NCBI GenBank assembly: GCA_021229015.1
Contig: CM037777.1
Span: forward strand, 28,581,584 to 28,645,583
Direction of reading: 5' to 3'
DNA length: 64,000 nt
Source of the DNA: Solen grandis
Taxonomy: Eukaryota > Mollusca > Bivalvia > Adapedonta > Solenidae
The notes beneath the pieces were generated by a model. The model was not told where the DNA came from, did not search any database, and was given only the letters and a program-made list of their open reading frames with translations. Positions 36,892 through 47,791 of this stretch are shown piece by piece (the stretch's first letter is position 1; the number at the start of each line of letters is the position of its first letter). Made by a program: the position numbers and the translations under genes.

Positions 36892-39290
36892 TGGCCTTAA
36901 GGGTTTTTTTTCATGCCAGCTATGAAATCAAGGTTGACTTATATCAGCACATTTATCTGTTTTTGAGCTTCAGCTTCTATTTTTCTTGACACTGCATAAA
37001 TCTACAAAACCCTCAACATTATAAATCTGATATGCAATAATCTGTTTTATACAGTAAAGTTCAAAATAGACTAAAGAAAAACTTTCAGAAGTAATTCTGA
37101 TTAGACTCAGAAAACTAGATTTATAGCATGTTTATTGACTTTTTTTCTTAAAACTAATTGAATACCAAAAATGATCTATGCAAATAGTGAATAATCAGGA
37201 TCCGCTGCCAAATTATCCTGACTGCCCAATCTTATGAGTAAATTAATTACTGTTCTTCAGTAATGCTACAAGTATAAATTAACTGCATGTAATAAAGTAG
37301 GCTGAATTTAACTTTCTGGCTGATCAGGGTTGTGCAATGTTTTAAACCTTCAAAACTCAGATATGCCACTTCAAACCATGTTGTATCACTGTAAACCCAG
37401 ATCAGACTGAAATTTAATTCTCATTCTGAAAAGTTTCAGAAAGAGACTTCCCCTTGTAAGATACGTAAGTATAAGTTTCACAAAGTTACTTCCCCTTGAA
37501 AGCCCACAGTCAAAAAACCTGACCAGTCTGTGAGTGACTCACAAGACTTGTTTTATACTAGTTGAAAAGGTCATTTCCATGACACTGAATCTTCAAGTGG
37601 TAAAAGACTAACAAGACCATGGAGTAAAAGGGATGTCTGTTATACAAGGTCTATTGGGTATACAAAAAATCTACATGAATTAAAAAGATCCAGTAACCTC
37701 AGGCTTGAAACATACATTTTGACAGCAGCATTGCAAATCGATCCCATTTTCATGGCATGAAGTATGTTTTTTTCTGATTATATCAAAGATCATCTACAGA
37801 CCAGCACCCTTTCCTTCCTAACAACTGTTACACTAAACCTGGTCAAAACCTAAGTTGTTACTAACATATTTGACTGAATGAACTGACCTACGTGATTTTC
37901 CGTGCAAAATCAACAATTGGCACTAACAGAGTCAATATAAAAATCTCTATCCAAAAGAAAAAAAAAAGGAAAAAGTGCTCCAATTTTTGCAAAATCTTCC
38001 TGCATCAGTCGACATCAAAATTGAAACTTAAAAATAAAAAAGCACTAATATTTTGGTACTTTGGTTGCACTGATATCTGGTATTGTGGATTACAAAAATA
38101 CATTTCTCATTGTGTGAGTAACTAACATCTCTAAAGAATGACAGATCTATACGCATCCACTTCTTCCTCTGTCATACATTCTCACATTCCATTCAACCTC
38201 TACCAAGACAATGCACATTTCTATAAGAAATGCCATTACTCCTGACTCTAGAAACTACAGGCCTCAGGAAAGGAGATGATCCATAAATAACTTACTGAAT
38301 ACTGTTCCTACATCAACTACAGCACTTAAATATAATATTCATGTATACATAATGATTTGCAGTACACTTGATCTTGACAAAATTTCATTTGTAAATTGAT
38401 ATCTACTTGTGGTGACTATGTACTTAAATTCAATACATGTAAAAACAAACCAAAGAGATAAACTTAACATGTGAGTACCCCTTGTATTAATTGCCTATTA
38501 AATCGAGTGGCTATTTTCACACTGAACCAATTACTGGTATCAGTCTGTACCACATCAAGCCCCACCCCCTCTGAAAAGTTGCTGACAACACACTTTCCCC
38601 ATGCTGTGAACAGTTACCTGAAACTAAACAGAACTGTCTTCACTGAGGGAAACCAACATCTGCAACCCAATATCTTAACTTTCCAGACTTAATCATTCCA
38701 TTTCTTGAACCAAGACTCAAACCTGGCACTTGGAGGACTAAGACAACTGTATCTTGTGAGGTAAATATTTTATTTTACATAGGTGAGCAGATATCAGACA
38801 CAAAGGCAGTCTTATCAGTATAAAATGTTTCAGTTTTTTTTTGTTCCTTTTACATCATTATTAATTTCAAACAAATAAATATCATCATTTTACTGGCTTC
38901 ATTCAATAAGTACCGGTATATGAATATCCAACAAATTAACTAGTCTTGGGTAATCCATAGGTAACTGAGTTTATCCTTAATGAGTTTTCAGACAAAAAAA
39001 CGTCACTATTCAACACTAAAGTGACATAAATAAATAACAGGAGTTCTTCATGATATAACATGCATGGTACAGTGAAGTGAATATGCAAAACATATAGCTA
39101 TAATGTTGAGAAAGAATGAACAAAAACACGCCAATCCACTGCAAAATTAGTACCAGTTCCCTTTTTTTATATATGGTAATCTAATGTTAAAACTAACAAT
39201 AACTCAGTCTGCATATAGTGGAAAGATATATATACGTATAAGGGTAGAAACTGGTTGACAAAAGAGGTTATGGTTTGAAAAGAATATAAT
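33200..39290. other. Long intergenic stretch, no gene recognised
   Basis: Six kilobases upstream of STOML1 and downstream of the GST-like gene. No reading frame resembles a known protein. Contains a 31-base poly-A (36857-36887) and scattered low-complexity AT sequence. Untranslated exons of either neighbour could lie here but none can be recognised. Confidence 0.5.
36857..36887. repeat. Poly-A tract
   Basis: 31 consecutive A. Confidence 0.95.
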
Positions 39291-39390
39291 NNNNNNNNNN
39301 NNNNNNNNNNNNNNNNNNNNNNNNNNNNNNNNNNNNNNNNNNNNNNNNNNNNNNNNNNNNNNNNNNNNNNNNNNNNNNNNNNNNNNNNNN
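39291..39390. other. Assembly gap (100 N)
   Basis: Exactly 100 N. The right flank starts with tandem GGGTC units (ATAGGGTCGGGTCGGGTTAG), so the gap probably hides a tandem repeat. True size unknown. Confidence 0.99.
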
Positions 39391-39844
39391 ATAGGGTCGG
39401 GTCGGGTTAGGGACACAAGAAATTTTTTTTTAAGCTTCATTGAAAATTAACAGCATCAATTCATTGTGTATATGAATTTGAATTCAAAATACCTATAAAA
39501 ATAATATGCTCATTATATGCACATTTTATAACATTATTTAAACAGAAAAAGTCATTTAGAAATGTTCACAGTCACTTTGAAATAATTACTGCGAAAAAAG
39601 AGAGAGCAAAATTCATGCCAAATTTCACATTGAAAAAAAAATGCTTTCTCAGCCTCTGAGACACTTTAATTATTTGCACATTATATTGTGTACCACAAGC
39701 ATAATTTACAGCACCATCAAAACTCATTATATATAAAGAATATTTGGTAATTATATAAAATATTTGAGGTGCATGAATCACAAATGCAATATAAAGTCAG
39801 CACCACCACAAGTACTGTGTACATACTATGATATTTTGTTCAAG

Positions 39845-40520
39845 TCATTTGAAGACTTTACTCCAGCCCCAGATGAACTGTTCATCAGCAGGGCACGTGG
39901 ACTTGAAAGCTTCACTTGCCTCACCACACTTGATATACTGATGCAGGGCCGAGAACTCTGCAGGAATGGTATACTGCTTGTAATGACTACCAGCCACCTG
40001 GACATGCCTCAGTTTGGTAGCACCGACAGTCCAGCTCACTTACATTTCCACACAAGATGTATCCTTCAGCCTCCTTCCTGCCCTCCAGGTAATCATTTAA
40101 TTTCTTCAATTCTTCTGTCAAAGCAGCCTTCAGCTCGGCCTCCTTTGTCTCATCTTTATTCTTCATCATGGCAGCAAACTTAGGAAAGATCCCTGCAGCA
40201 GCCTCCACTGCGGGTCCAGAATAATTCAGCTGGAGATCAGGCAATGGAAACAGTTCATTGAAATATTCAGCAATCTTACCAGAATCTGGAATTGTCTGGT
40301 TGGTCTTTCTGTCAATGAGAACTGGTACTTTGCCCTCTGGACTGATCTTCAAGAAGTACTCCGGTTTGTTGCCTGTGTCTATTGGAGTTAATTCTACATC
40401 CTTTGGGTTACATTTGAGCTGGGCAAACATTCTGGCCCTCTGAGAGAATGGGCAGTCACCAACACACTGGCCATCTTGTCCTGCCTTGATAAACAACTGG
40501 AACCTTGCCTGATCTGCCAT
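39845..40520 (-). CDS. DHAR/CLIC-like glutathione S-transferase-fold protein (one frame break)
   Basis: Member of the GST-fold superclass that includes plant dehydroascorbate reductases and animal chloride intracellular channels. Family members use an active-site Cys to form a glutathione mixed disulphide. The start at 40520 (ACCATGGCA, good context) gives MADQARFQLFIKAG. Residues 23-28 are CPFSQR, the catalytic motif shared by both families. The following KPEYFLKISPEGKVPVL is closer to DHAR than to vertebrate CLIC. The all-helical C-terminal domain follows (IFPKFAAMMKN, LKKLNDYLEG). At about 40022, after ELDCR, the reading moves to another frame and continues KLRHVQVAGSHYKQYTIPAE to a stop at 39845, as the family requires (D-C...P-K-L-x-H-V). 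Total about 223 residues, normal length. A likely 5' UTR acceptor (TGTTTTCAG) ends at 40549. A decoy GTAAGT at 40043 is not used, since coding continues through it. Confidence 0.85.
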
Positions 40521-40822
40521 GGTCTTTAACAACCGAAAAACAGCAATTCTGAAAACACAAGAATTAGCAACTTGACTCATTTCAAATATTCAGCTTGTAT
40601 ATAGGTCAATGTATTCTGCATTAAGATAATACCTTGCTCAGTTACATATAAAGGCTATAGTCATCATATGCCATTTCTTTGATACTTTTACATTCTTATT
40701 TTTCTGGAAAATTTCAAGGAATATCAAGATACTGAAAGTAGAATGAGATTATTAATTTACATTTATTGGGATTTGAATGTGAACTCCTTGGAATGTAAGA
40801 TAAACAACAATTCAAAGGCATG

Positions 40823-41063
40823 TGTAGCCAGGTACAGATATTTGGTGATAAATCAATAGGCAATAAGACCTGAGTGTCTCGATAGCTCAGTGGTAGAACA
40901 CAGGAACGGTGGGACCTCCATATGTAGTAGAGGTATAAAATGGCACTTGTACTGTCTTGCCATAGAGCTAGTTTTTGTGGCAACATGGTAGAGTGTCCGG
41001 TTTGCATACCGAGGGTCCCGAGTTCGATACCAGCTCGGGGCAGTAGGATTTTACTTGGTTACA
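40823..41063 (+). mobile_element. LTR-like sequence with tRNA-like core (forward copy)
   Basis: Starts TGTAGCC and ends TTACA (TG...CA). It is followed by two bases (TT) and then TGGCGCCCAACGT, the 5' part of a tRNA-Lys-type primer binding site. The first about 65 bases match the inverted copy at 41291-41139 closely. Inside is an A-box-like TAGCTCAGTGGTAGAAC, a TATA-like GGTATAAAA at about 40932, and a second tRNA-like stretch with TTTGCAT and a B box (GAGTTCGATACC). It is 241 bases long, about 88 longer than the other copy. Confidence 0.65.
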
Positions 41064-41138
41064 TTTGGCGCCCAACGTAAATAACTCCTAGTTGTAGAAG
41101 GGATGGCACCCTTAGAAAGTCCCACGTTGGGCGCCAAA
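41064..41138. mobile_element. Internal segment between two opposed primer binding sites
   Basis: 75 bases bounded on the left by TT-TGGCGCCCAACGT and on the right by its inverted copy, complement of TGGCGCCCAACGTGGGAC. The right-hand site matches the consensus complement of the tRNA-Lys(CUU) 3' end (TGGCGCCCAACGTGGGGC, from knowledge) at 17 of 18 positions. No coding capacity. Confidence 0.6.
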
Positions 41139-41291
41139 TGTAAACGGTTGTGAAAAAATCATGGCTCGACCAGGACTCGAACCCAGGCCTCAGGACTAAC
41201 CGTTCTCTGCGCTCTACCACTGAGCTATCGATCGAGACACTCATGTCTTATTGCCTATTGATTTATCACCAAATACCTGTACCCGGCTACA
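41139..41291 (-). mobile_element. LTR-like sequence with tRNA-like core (inverted copy)
   Basis: Read on the minus strand from 41291: TGTAGCCGGGTACAGG ... CCGTTTACA, 153 bases, TG...CA ends, followed by TT and the primer binding site. The centre is a recognisable tRNA-like segment: TAGCTCAGTGGTAGAGCGC (D arm / A box as in tRNA-Ala), then GGGTTCGAGTCC (B box) about 35 bases later, and TCGAGCC, which can pair with GTCTCGA upstream. A four-base TCGA duplication interrupts the acceptor-stem-like 5' strand. It could be read as a tRNA-derived SINE, but the TG...CA ends and adjacent primer site favour an LTR element. Confidence 0.65.
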
Positions 41292-44080
41292 TATGTATAC
41301 CACACAACAATCATGTATTACCAGTTCAAAGAACCCCATATCTCACATAGGAACAATCCAATTAATTATATTATGTATATTACGTGTTTTCTTGTTCTTT
41401 AACTGTATGTTGATTTTGTTATCTAAATACATATACATATTTATTTTCTCTTGGTACTTATGTCAGTACTTTTCAAAGATAGATAATGAGATGAGAGTCT
41501 GATTTTAATTAGACTAATTTTCTATTATTAGTCTATTTTGTAAAGGATTGAAAGATAAAGCCTCAATTAACAATTGGAAAAACCATTTCACAACTCCCAA
41601 CAACTATCATGACGAACATTAAAAGTTAACATACGCAAGAGCTGAACTTTTCAACCAATACTATCCGTGAATGGAATTCCCTTCCTCCAGGATTAATCCA
41701 GAAGTACAGAACTTCACCAGAACCAGTGACGCCATTTATCAACCTTAATAAACCAAGACCCAATACTATTATCACTACTGATAAAACCTTTGAAGACACT
41801 TGACGCATGTGCGGGAAAAAATTTCGCGAGATGTTTTACCATACCAAGATAAAGATAACCTAAATTTTAATTAAAAAAACAACAACAGTCCTATAAAAAG
41901 GCTGTATTTAACAATATTCCACATCTCAAAATTATGAGTATTTTACCTTGTGAATACACTTAATACTATTTCTAAAGCCTGCGATTTTTCAAAAATCGAC
42001 CAACAAAGTATACAATCTACATAGATACAATGTTATTCATCTAGTTGACACACTTCTTACCTTGAAATCTTAATTTTGATGTGCAATAAAAGATTAGGAC
42101 CGCAATACATATAGACCAAGGACGCAACTTCGTCAAGTGTATTCTATATCCTCCTCTTTTTTTCCCTTTAAAAATATCTGCTTATGGACGCTTGGTGCCA
42201 GAATTTATAATGCTATAGAATATGCTGGCTCTATCATAGGTGTTTTTCTTTGGTCTATGTTCAGGAAAAACCAAATGGCAAGAGAATTGTCTTGTAACAA
42301 GCAACTGTAAAACAGCAGGTAACACAAGACAACTGAACAATGAACATGACCAGAAAGCGCCAGTACACACCCTGAATCAAAGGTGAATTCTAATCTTATG
42401 TCAAACTTCGTTTTCCTATCTTGCTAAGCATAGTGTAAAGGGTTCTGTGGGTTCGTTACAGTGTGTCTTTTAGTATGATAGGTGATAATTGCCATGTAAT
42501 ACTGTGTTTGAAATCACTGAAATTTATATTGCCAATACGTCCAGAGTTATTTCGTTACTGTAGTACAAATAATTTACTATCTCTCACCCTCCCTCCCAAG
42601 TGGATTAAAAAGGATAAAAACGAAAAGTTTGTGTGAATATTATAATTTCATTCAGGGACTGTACATAGAGGCCCTGCATGCAGTTTTATTCAGTTCATAA
42701 TAAAATTATAACATTATATTTAAAAGAATATGTATGTGAAAACAAAGACAAAACAAATGTATTGATTAATAAATGAAAAGGTATTTTAAGCACATAAAAT
42801 ATAAGCATTTGAATACTAAATGTATATCCTGGAGTATCCAGTTCTCGACAGCTTAAGAAGTTTTTGCAAGAAAAATGAACAAAATGATCCATCACTTTTA
42901 TATTAAATATATCATAAAATGCATCAATATCTTCCCTTCAAATGTAATAAATTTTCAATGGCAAATAAAAACAAATTAAAAAGAAAATAATTGTCAAAAT
43001 CCAACAACAGTCTAAAAAATTATTCCCAAAATGGTGCCTGGAGTTCTTGACAACGAACTGAAAATGAGTCTGCCATGATTATGGTGCAAATAATTACAGA
43101 GACAAAATCTATAAACAATAGTTGCATTGAAGTTCTGTGTTCTTAATCACAGAACAGATCGATTGGTTTTGTAAAATATAAGATCATCCAAATGAGAACA
43201 AGAAACACTATCACACTGAAAGTGTTCCATGTTATTATACCCAGGGTGCCCTCCGAGTTTTGTAACTGGGGTACAATTGCAATTTTCCTTAACTTTATGT
43301 CCTTTCAACCAGAGAGTCCTTACAATATTGGAGGTATATGGCCAATTTTGGTGTAAAAACCCTATACAAAGGTTAAATAGGCATGTTTCATCACAATTAA
43401 CAAGTATAAAGTTTACTATCATATTAATAATAGCTATGGCTCTAAATGACTTCTGTACATAGTAATTGCTGAGAAATGTATTCATAATCAAACCTAAACT
43501 ATTGTAAGAACAGATGTTTGGTTTAATTATTACATAAATTAGTGATCAAATGCTTGCTGAGTATTATCGTAGATTATAACAAGTCAAGTGGTTTAAAAAT
43601 CATAAAAAGAAGCATTAGTGAAAATGGTAGAAAATCGGCACTTCTTTATTAAATGAATATTTTTACCTGTTTCCAAAACATTTTCAATAAAATGAAGGTT
43701 TAGAAACAATTTGTTTATTGTCGATGGTTTTCTCTGTAAAATTACGTCACACTTGATGTCAAATATTGCACTAGTGTAAATAGCCAGAGAGTACCAATAT
43801 GGCGAGAATTACTCAATACTTGAGGATAATTAAATTTACAAGATGGTTATCGACTTACCGTATTCTCATCAATGAGCAGAACTCGGTGCGACATACTATT
43901 TTTAGTACTGGTTGTCACGCCTCTGTGGGATTATATGAGTTTTAAACCAAAAATAAAATTATGGGTACACAAATGTGGACTAGTTATCAACGAGTGGTTG
44001 CGTCTATGCCAATAATTGTGCATAAGCTAGTACTGGGATCTACAATGTCCCTAGTCAAAGTGAAGACTTGCAGTGATTCC
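41292..44080. other. Intergenic, no gene recognised
   Basis: AT-rich sequence upstream of the GST-like gene; an untranslated first exon of that gene is expected somewhere here but cannot be placed. A 114-codon minus-strand open frame at 43491-43147 has no recognisable family, no splice context and skewed composition; not called as a gene. Confidence 0.45.
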
Positions 44081-44888
44081 ATTAAGGCAGTTTTTTAAAC
44101 CTTCCCAGTTTCTTTTAATTGGCATTTCTGTAGCAGTTCTTAACCGTTTTTAGGCAATTACTATTGCAGAATCCAGGAATAAATGCATAAGGCTTGCAAA
44201 CAGTTTTCTAAAACTTCCCATTCCTACAGTTATAGCTGTAATAGGCAGTTCATAGGCAGTATCTTAGCATTTTTTTTGCAGTTCCTTAGCAGCTATTTTG
44301 GGGAGATAAGTACATGTAATCGAACTGCTAATTATATGTAACTTCCTGTACTAAATTTTACAGCCGTAAAGTAGACGAAATTTGTCAACATTTACGCACG
44401 TAAAAACGAATTTAGGCTTTGTGGACTTACAACTTATAGTGGAATTTACAACAGTAAAAATGCTTTTACGGCCGGAAACCGGCCGTAAAGTAGACGAATA
44501 CGTGCGTAAAATAGACACGTAATAGTTAATTAGACGGAAATTTTTTCCAACCGTAAAATATTACGGCCGTAAAAAAATTACGGCCGTAAAAATCATTTTA
44601 TGTGTGTGCATATTTACGTACGTAAAATCTAAAAGTTACGTACGTAAAAGTAAAATAATTAACGTACGTAAAAACTAAAAATTTACGTACGTAAAACTAA
44701 AATAATTTATGTACGTAAAAAATTGTGGGCCAGTTTACACCTGTAAAAGTAGTAGGTAATAAAAATGCTATGAATAATTACCTGGGTGCATGAATATTTT
44801 GACAAAATATATATATTTAAACATTTAATAATAATGTAAAAACATAAAAGAAATACATCCAATAAGTGTCATTCAATTTTAAATCAGT

Positions 44889-45960
44889 TCACTGTTTCCT
44901 TGTGTAAGACTGTGACTCTCTGTGTGATCTATAGCAGTATTTAATTCCAACACCTGTCAGGCAGCTTCCTTCCCCAGCTTTGCACCAGGTCACTACATAA
45001 TCTGTAAGAAAAATAGTATTCACTTTAATACTGCATCATTAAAAATAATTCTAAATATTTAAGAAAGTTTTGTTTGGCTGAATAAGTTTTTCAGTCGACA
45101 TAACAGAGGGAATTTCCTTTTAATTCTTGGGAAGGACCATACTACACTCCTGGTATTGTAGGTAAAGCAAACCTGACAAACGGATAATGAAATATTTCAT
45201 TTAATATGGTGAACGATCTCTTATATATGCATTCTGTGTCATTTAAGGCTACTACAATGAACTGCTATAGAATTATTTTTTTATTTTTTTTTATCAAATA
45301 ACCCATGTTCCATGAGTGTAGTACATCCATCTTATAATATTGAAATTATAATGCTCCAAAAAATCTACTGAGTGGATAAATTCAAGAACTATATAAGATA
45401 GATGAGGAAGTGTTTTTAATATATTGTTTTTGTACACTACACTTCTATACCTCATAAGGAGCCATGATCCATAGAGTTTTGAGTGAATCCATGCGATAGT
45501 GTTGATATTATGCTATGGACATTTAAAAAAAATCATCTAAAAGCAGACAATTCAAGAATTAGATAATTAGAGTTATGGTTCTTGTGCACTGCACTTCTAC
45601 ACCATCCATTTAGCTTTGGAGCTGTCTGATCTGGACCTGCCCTGTTTTCCAATGCGTCAAAATTACTATATGAAGTAAAGGTTAAGAAAAAACAGCAATT
45701 CTACCCTCAGTTTTAAAACTTCATGGGCACACTGATTTAATAAGCAAAAGATTACATTAAGCAAGCAAACTTACCTCCAGTTTGAACAATACTTCTGGCA
45801 AATGTTTCCCTTTTTCCCCATGTAACTCGATCTCCATGGCCTTTCAACTGGATGTCCCCTTTCAAATTTTGTTTAAATTGATAAATCCATCTTCCTTTAA
45901 CAACTATCAAAGTAGCATCCTTTTGGAATAAACACAGATAAACATGGTTCTATATTTTGT
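44889..45960 (-). CDS. Two splice-compatible exons of an unknown gene inside the TIR element
   Basis: Upstream exon, ending 45775 with donor GGAG|GTAAGT; its 5' edge is near 45919 (acceptor after CCAAAAG) or near 45955. It encodes DATLIVVKGRWIYQFKQNLK, GDIQLKGHGDRVTWGKRETF and ARSIVQTG. Downstream exon 45001-44889, acceptor TTCTTACAG, begins in the matching phase: YVVTWCKAGEGSC, LTGVGIKYCYRSHRES, and a stop. Together about 85 residues, beta-strand-like, with several Cys. Family not recognised. A further open stretch near 46200-46110 (MVRPDNISEQLTWILKSHPW) could be another exon. It may be the element's own gene or a captured host fragment. Confidence 0.4.
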
Positions 45961-46284
45961 AAAAGAGTGATGTCACCAGAACCTTCTTACTATCTCTGAA
46001 TTTGAAAACTGGGAGCTCCAACACTGCTGTGACTGAAATGGGGCCTATTAGGGAAATCCTTGGCACATAACAAAGAATTCTGGCAGAAAATTGCCTGTAG
46101 TTAACCCCTTGATGCCCCATTAAGCCAGGGGTGGCTTTTCAGTATCCAGGTCAGCTGTTCAGAGATGTTATCAGGTCTGACCATCTTGAAAGGCTATAAA
46201 AACTGACCTTTTTCTAAATGTTCGCCCTGATGCCGCATGGAAACAAATTTGCTTGTTTAAGAGTCATTCAAATTGTTTAATATC

Positions 46285-46312
<28 letters not shown>
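46285..46312. repeat. (TA)n microsatellite
   Basis: About 14 TA units. Confidence 0.95.
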
Positions 46313-46315
<3 letters not shown>

Positions 46316-47519
46316 GCATAAAATATCTTTTTGAAATGAAATCATCTTACTCTTGTACTTTGATAAATTCAAGTTACATAACATTATATACTTTAACAGC
46401 TGCTTGAATATTGCTCAGATTTTGTTTTGCTGTTGTTGGTTAAATTGAAAAAAATATCATTCATAACTGATTTAATATTAAAATTATATTCATAAAAGGA
46501 TTAACACTAAATTTAAGTTGGTAATTTATAAAAAGATTAATTAGTACTCTGTTTTCCATTTATAGCTCTATTTTTATTTGCGCACATCTGAAACGTTCAG
46601 AGTTGACTAAAACAATTCTTTGAAAATTTATCAGCTTCTTTCATATTATACTCATTTTACAGTTGTAAAATAGATCGTAGATTTTGTTTAAAAATTTAAT
46701 AAACCAAGAAAAGTCTAAGTCCATTTTACGCTGTAACTTTGCATTTTACGTACGTAAAATTGGACTTATGTTTTCCAAGACACATTTTTAAACAATGAAA
46801 AATTTCTAAGTTAAAATCTACGGGCGTAAAAATATTACGGCCGTAAAAAGTTAACATTTACGTACGTAAATTTTCTATTTTTTCCTGCTCTGAACAAATT
46901 ACGTCTGTTTTAACGTGCGTAAAAGTCACTTTACGTCTCATTTCCGTCTATTTTCCTGCTATTTTACGGTTGAAATTTTCGTACGGGTTAAACTGCAAGA
47001 AAACTGCTTACAAACTGCCTGATAACAAGCAAACACCATAAAAGGTAATTATCAGACATCCCATTACCTTGTAACAACCACATGAACAGCAAAAATGATC
47101 TTTAATTTCTAAATAAAGCTAGCATAAAGATAGAAATATATATAGACCAATTAAACATTTTATGATGAACAATACAAATCTAGCATGTTCTGTTTATTGT
47201 TCAATGTACATTTGTATAGGTGATTAATGAAAAGAGACCAGAGTACTATATAAATAAAAAAAGTCAGATAGCAGGATAGTTTAGTTCTAGGGTGGAATGG
47301 CTTTCCGGGCAAAAATTGAAGAGTGAGGTGAAAATGGGAGCAGAAATTAAGTTTCAGCAGATTCCAGTGGAATTTCAGAAAAAAAAAAAAACTGTAAAAG
47401 GTATGGCTTGAAAATGTTTTCCTCCTGGAACTGCTTCAACAAAATTCTACTCCACAGCATCTCAAACTGCAATTTTTAATTTTAATGGCAAATTGATCCA
47501 TATACATCTATAATATATA

Positions 47520-47525
47520 TTTATT
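47520..47525 (-). promoter_or_regulatory. Candidate polyadenylation signal for the 151-residue gene
   Basis: AATAAA on the minus strand, about 270 bases beyond the stop at 47792. Confidence 0.4.
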
Positions 47526-47791
47526 TTTTTCATACAGATATTTTATCTGAAATAGCTAAATATTAAATTATGAAAAAGAAAAAAAAATGATGAAATGATG
47601 AAAAACTGAAACTGACATATATTCCTTAAAAATATGAATGAGATCATTTCTTAAAAAAAGAAAGAAATCTATCTGTGAAGATACCAATGATAAGCTTTTC
47701 TTCCAACATAATTTCATTTTTGAGGTAAAATTTTTCATTTTATAAAGTAATTTTCTTGCATAAGAACTTTGTTCTGTTACTACATTATTGT

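Larger units (their letters stand above)
44345..46987. mobile_element. TIR element with palindrome-packed ends (2.64 kb)
   Basis: Left end CCTGTACTAAATTTTACAG, CCGTAAAGTAG. The right end, inverted, is CCCGTACGAAAATTTCA, ACCGTAAAATAG; about 24 of the first 29 positions agree. Inside each end are dense short palindromes: TTTACGTACGTAAA at about 44613, 44634, 44659, 44680 and 44707 on the left and 46744 and 46857 on the right; TTACGGCCGTAA at about 44561, 44578 and 46835; and CGGCCGGAAACCGGCCG near 44470. Such subterminal arrays are binding sites for transposases in several DNA-transposon families. No transposase is recognised. The flanking duplication is at most TT. Superfamily unknown. Confidence 0.65.
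44083..47036. mobile_element. Outer arms rich in GCAGTT / AACTGC around the palindrome-armed element
   Basis: The left flank (44083-44295) repeats GCAGTT/GGCAGT at least six times. The right flank (46990-47024) repeats AACTGC. The stretch GGCAGTATCTTAGCA plus 'tttttttttgcagttcc' at 44254 resembles the inverted right flank GGCAGTTTGTAAGCAG plus 'ttttcttgcagtt'. The flanks may be the true outer ends of one element, or an older element split by the 44345-46987 insertion. Confidence 0.35.

Noticed and set aside
40030..40043. GTAAGT splice donor inside the GST-like gene
   Set aside because: Family-conserved residues (VSELDC...KLRHVQV) continue straight through it, so it cannot be the exon end; the break needs an indel instead.
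40870..41050. A functional tRNA gene
   Set aside because: A and B boxes are present but the anticodon arm and acceptor stem do not pair well, and TG...CA ends with a primer site enclose it.
41059..41244. Minus-strand frame with an S-S-x-V-x-R-R-E-R-L-V-L-R-P-G-F-E-S-like peptide
   Set aside because: This familiar peptide is the translation of a tRNA-like T arm (GGGTTCGAGTCC), here within the LTR-like repeat.
43147..43491. 114-codon minus-strand open frame
   Set aside because: No recognisable domain, no splice or start context, AT-biased composition; a chance frame.
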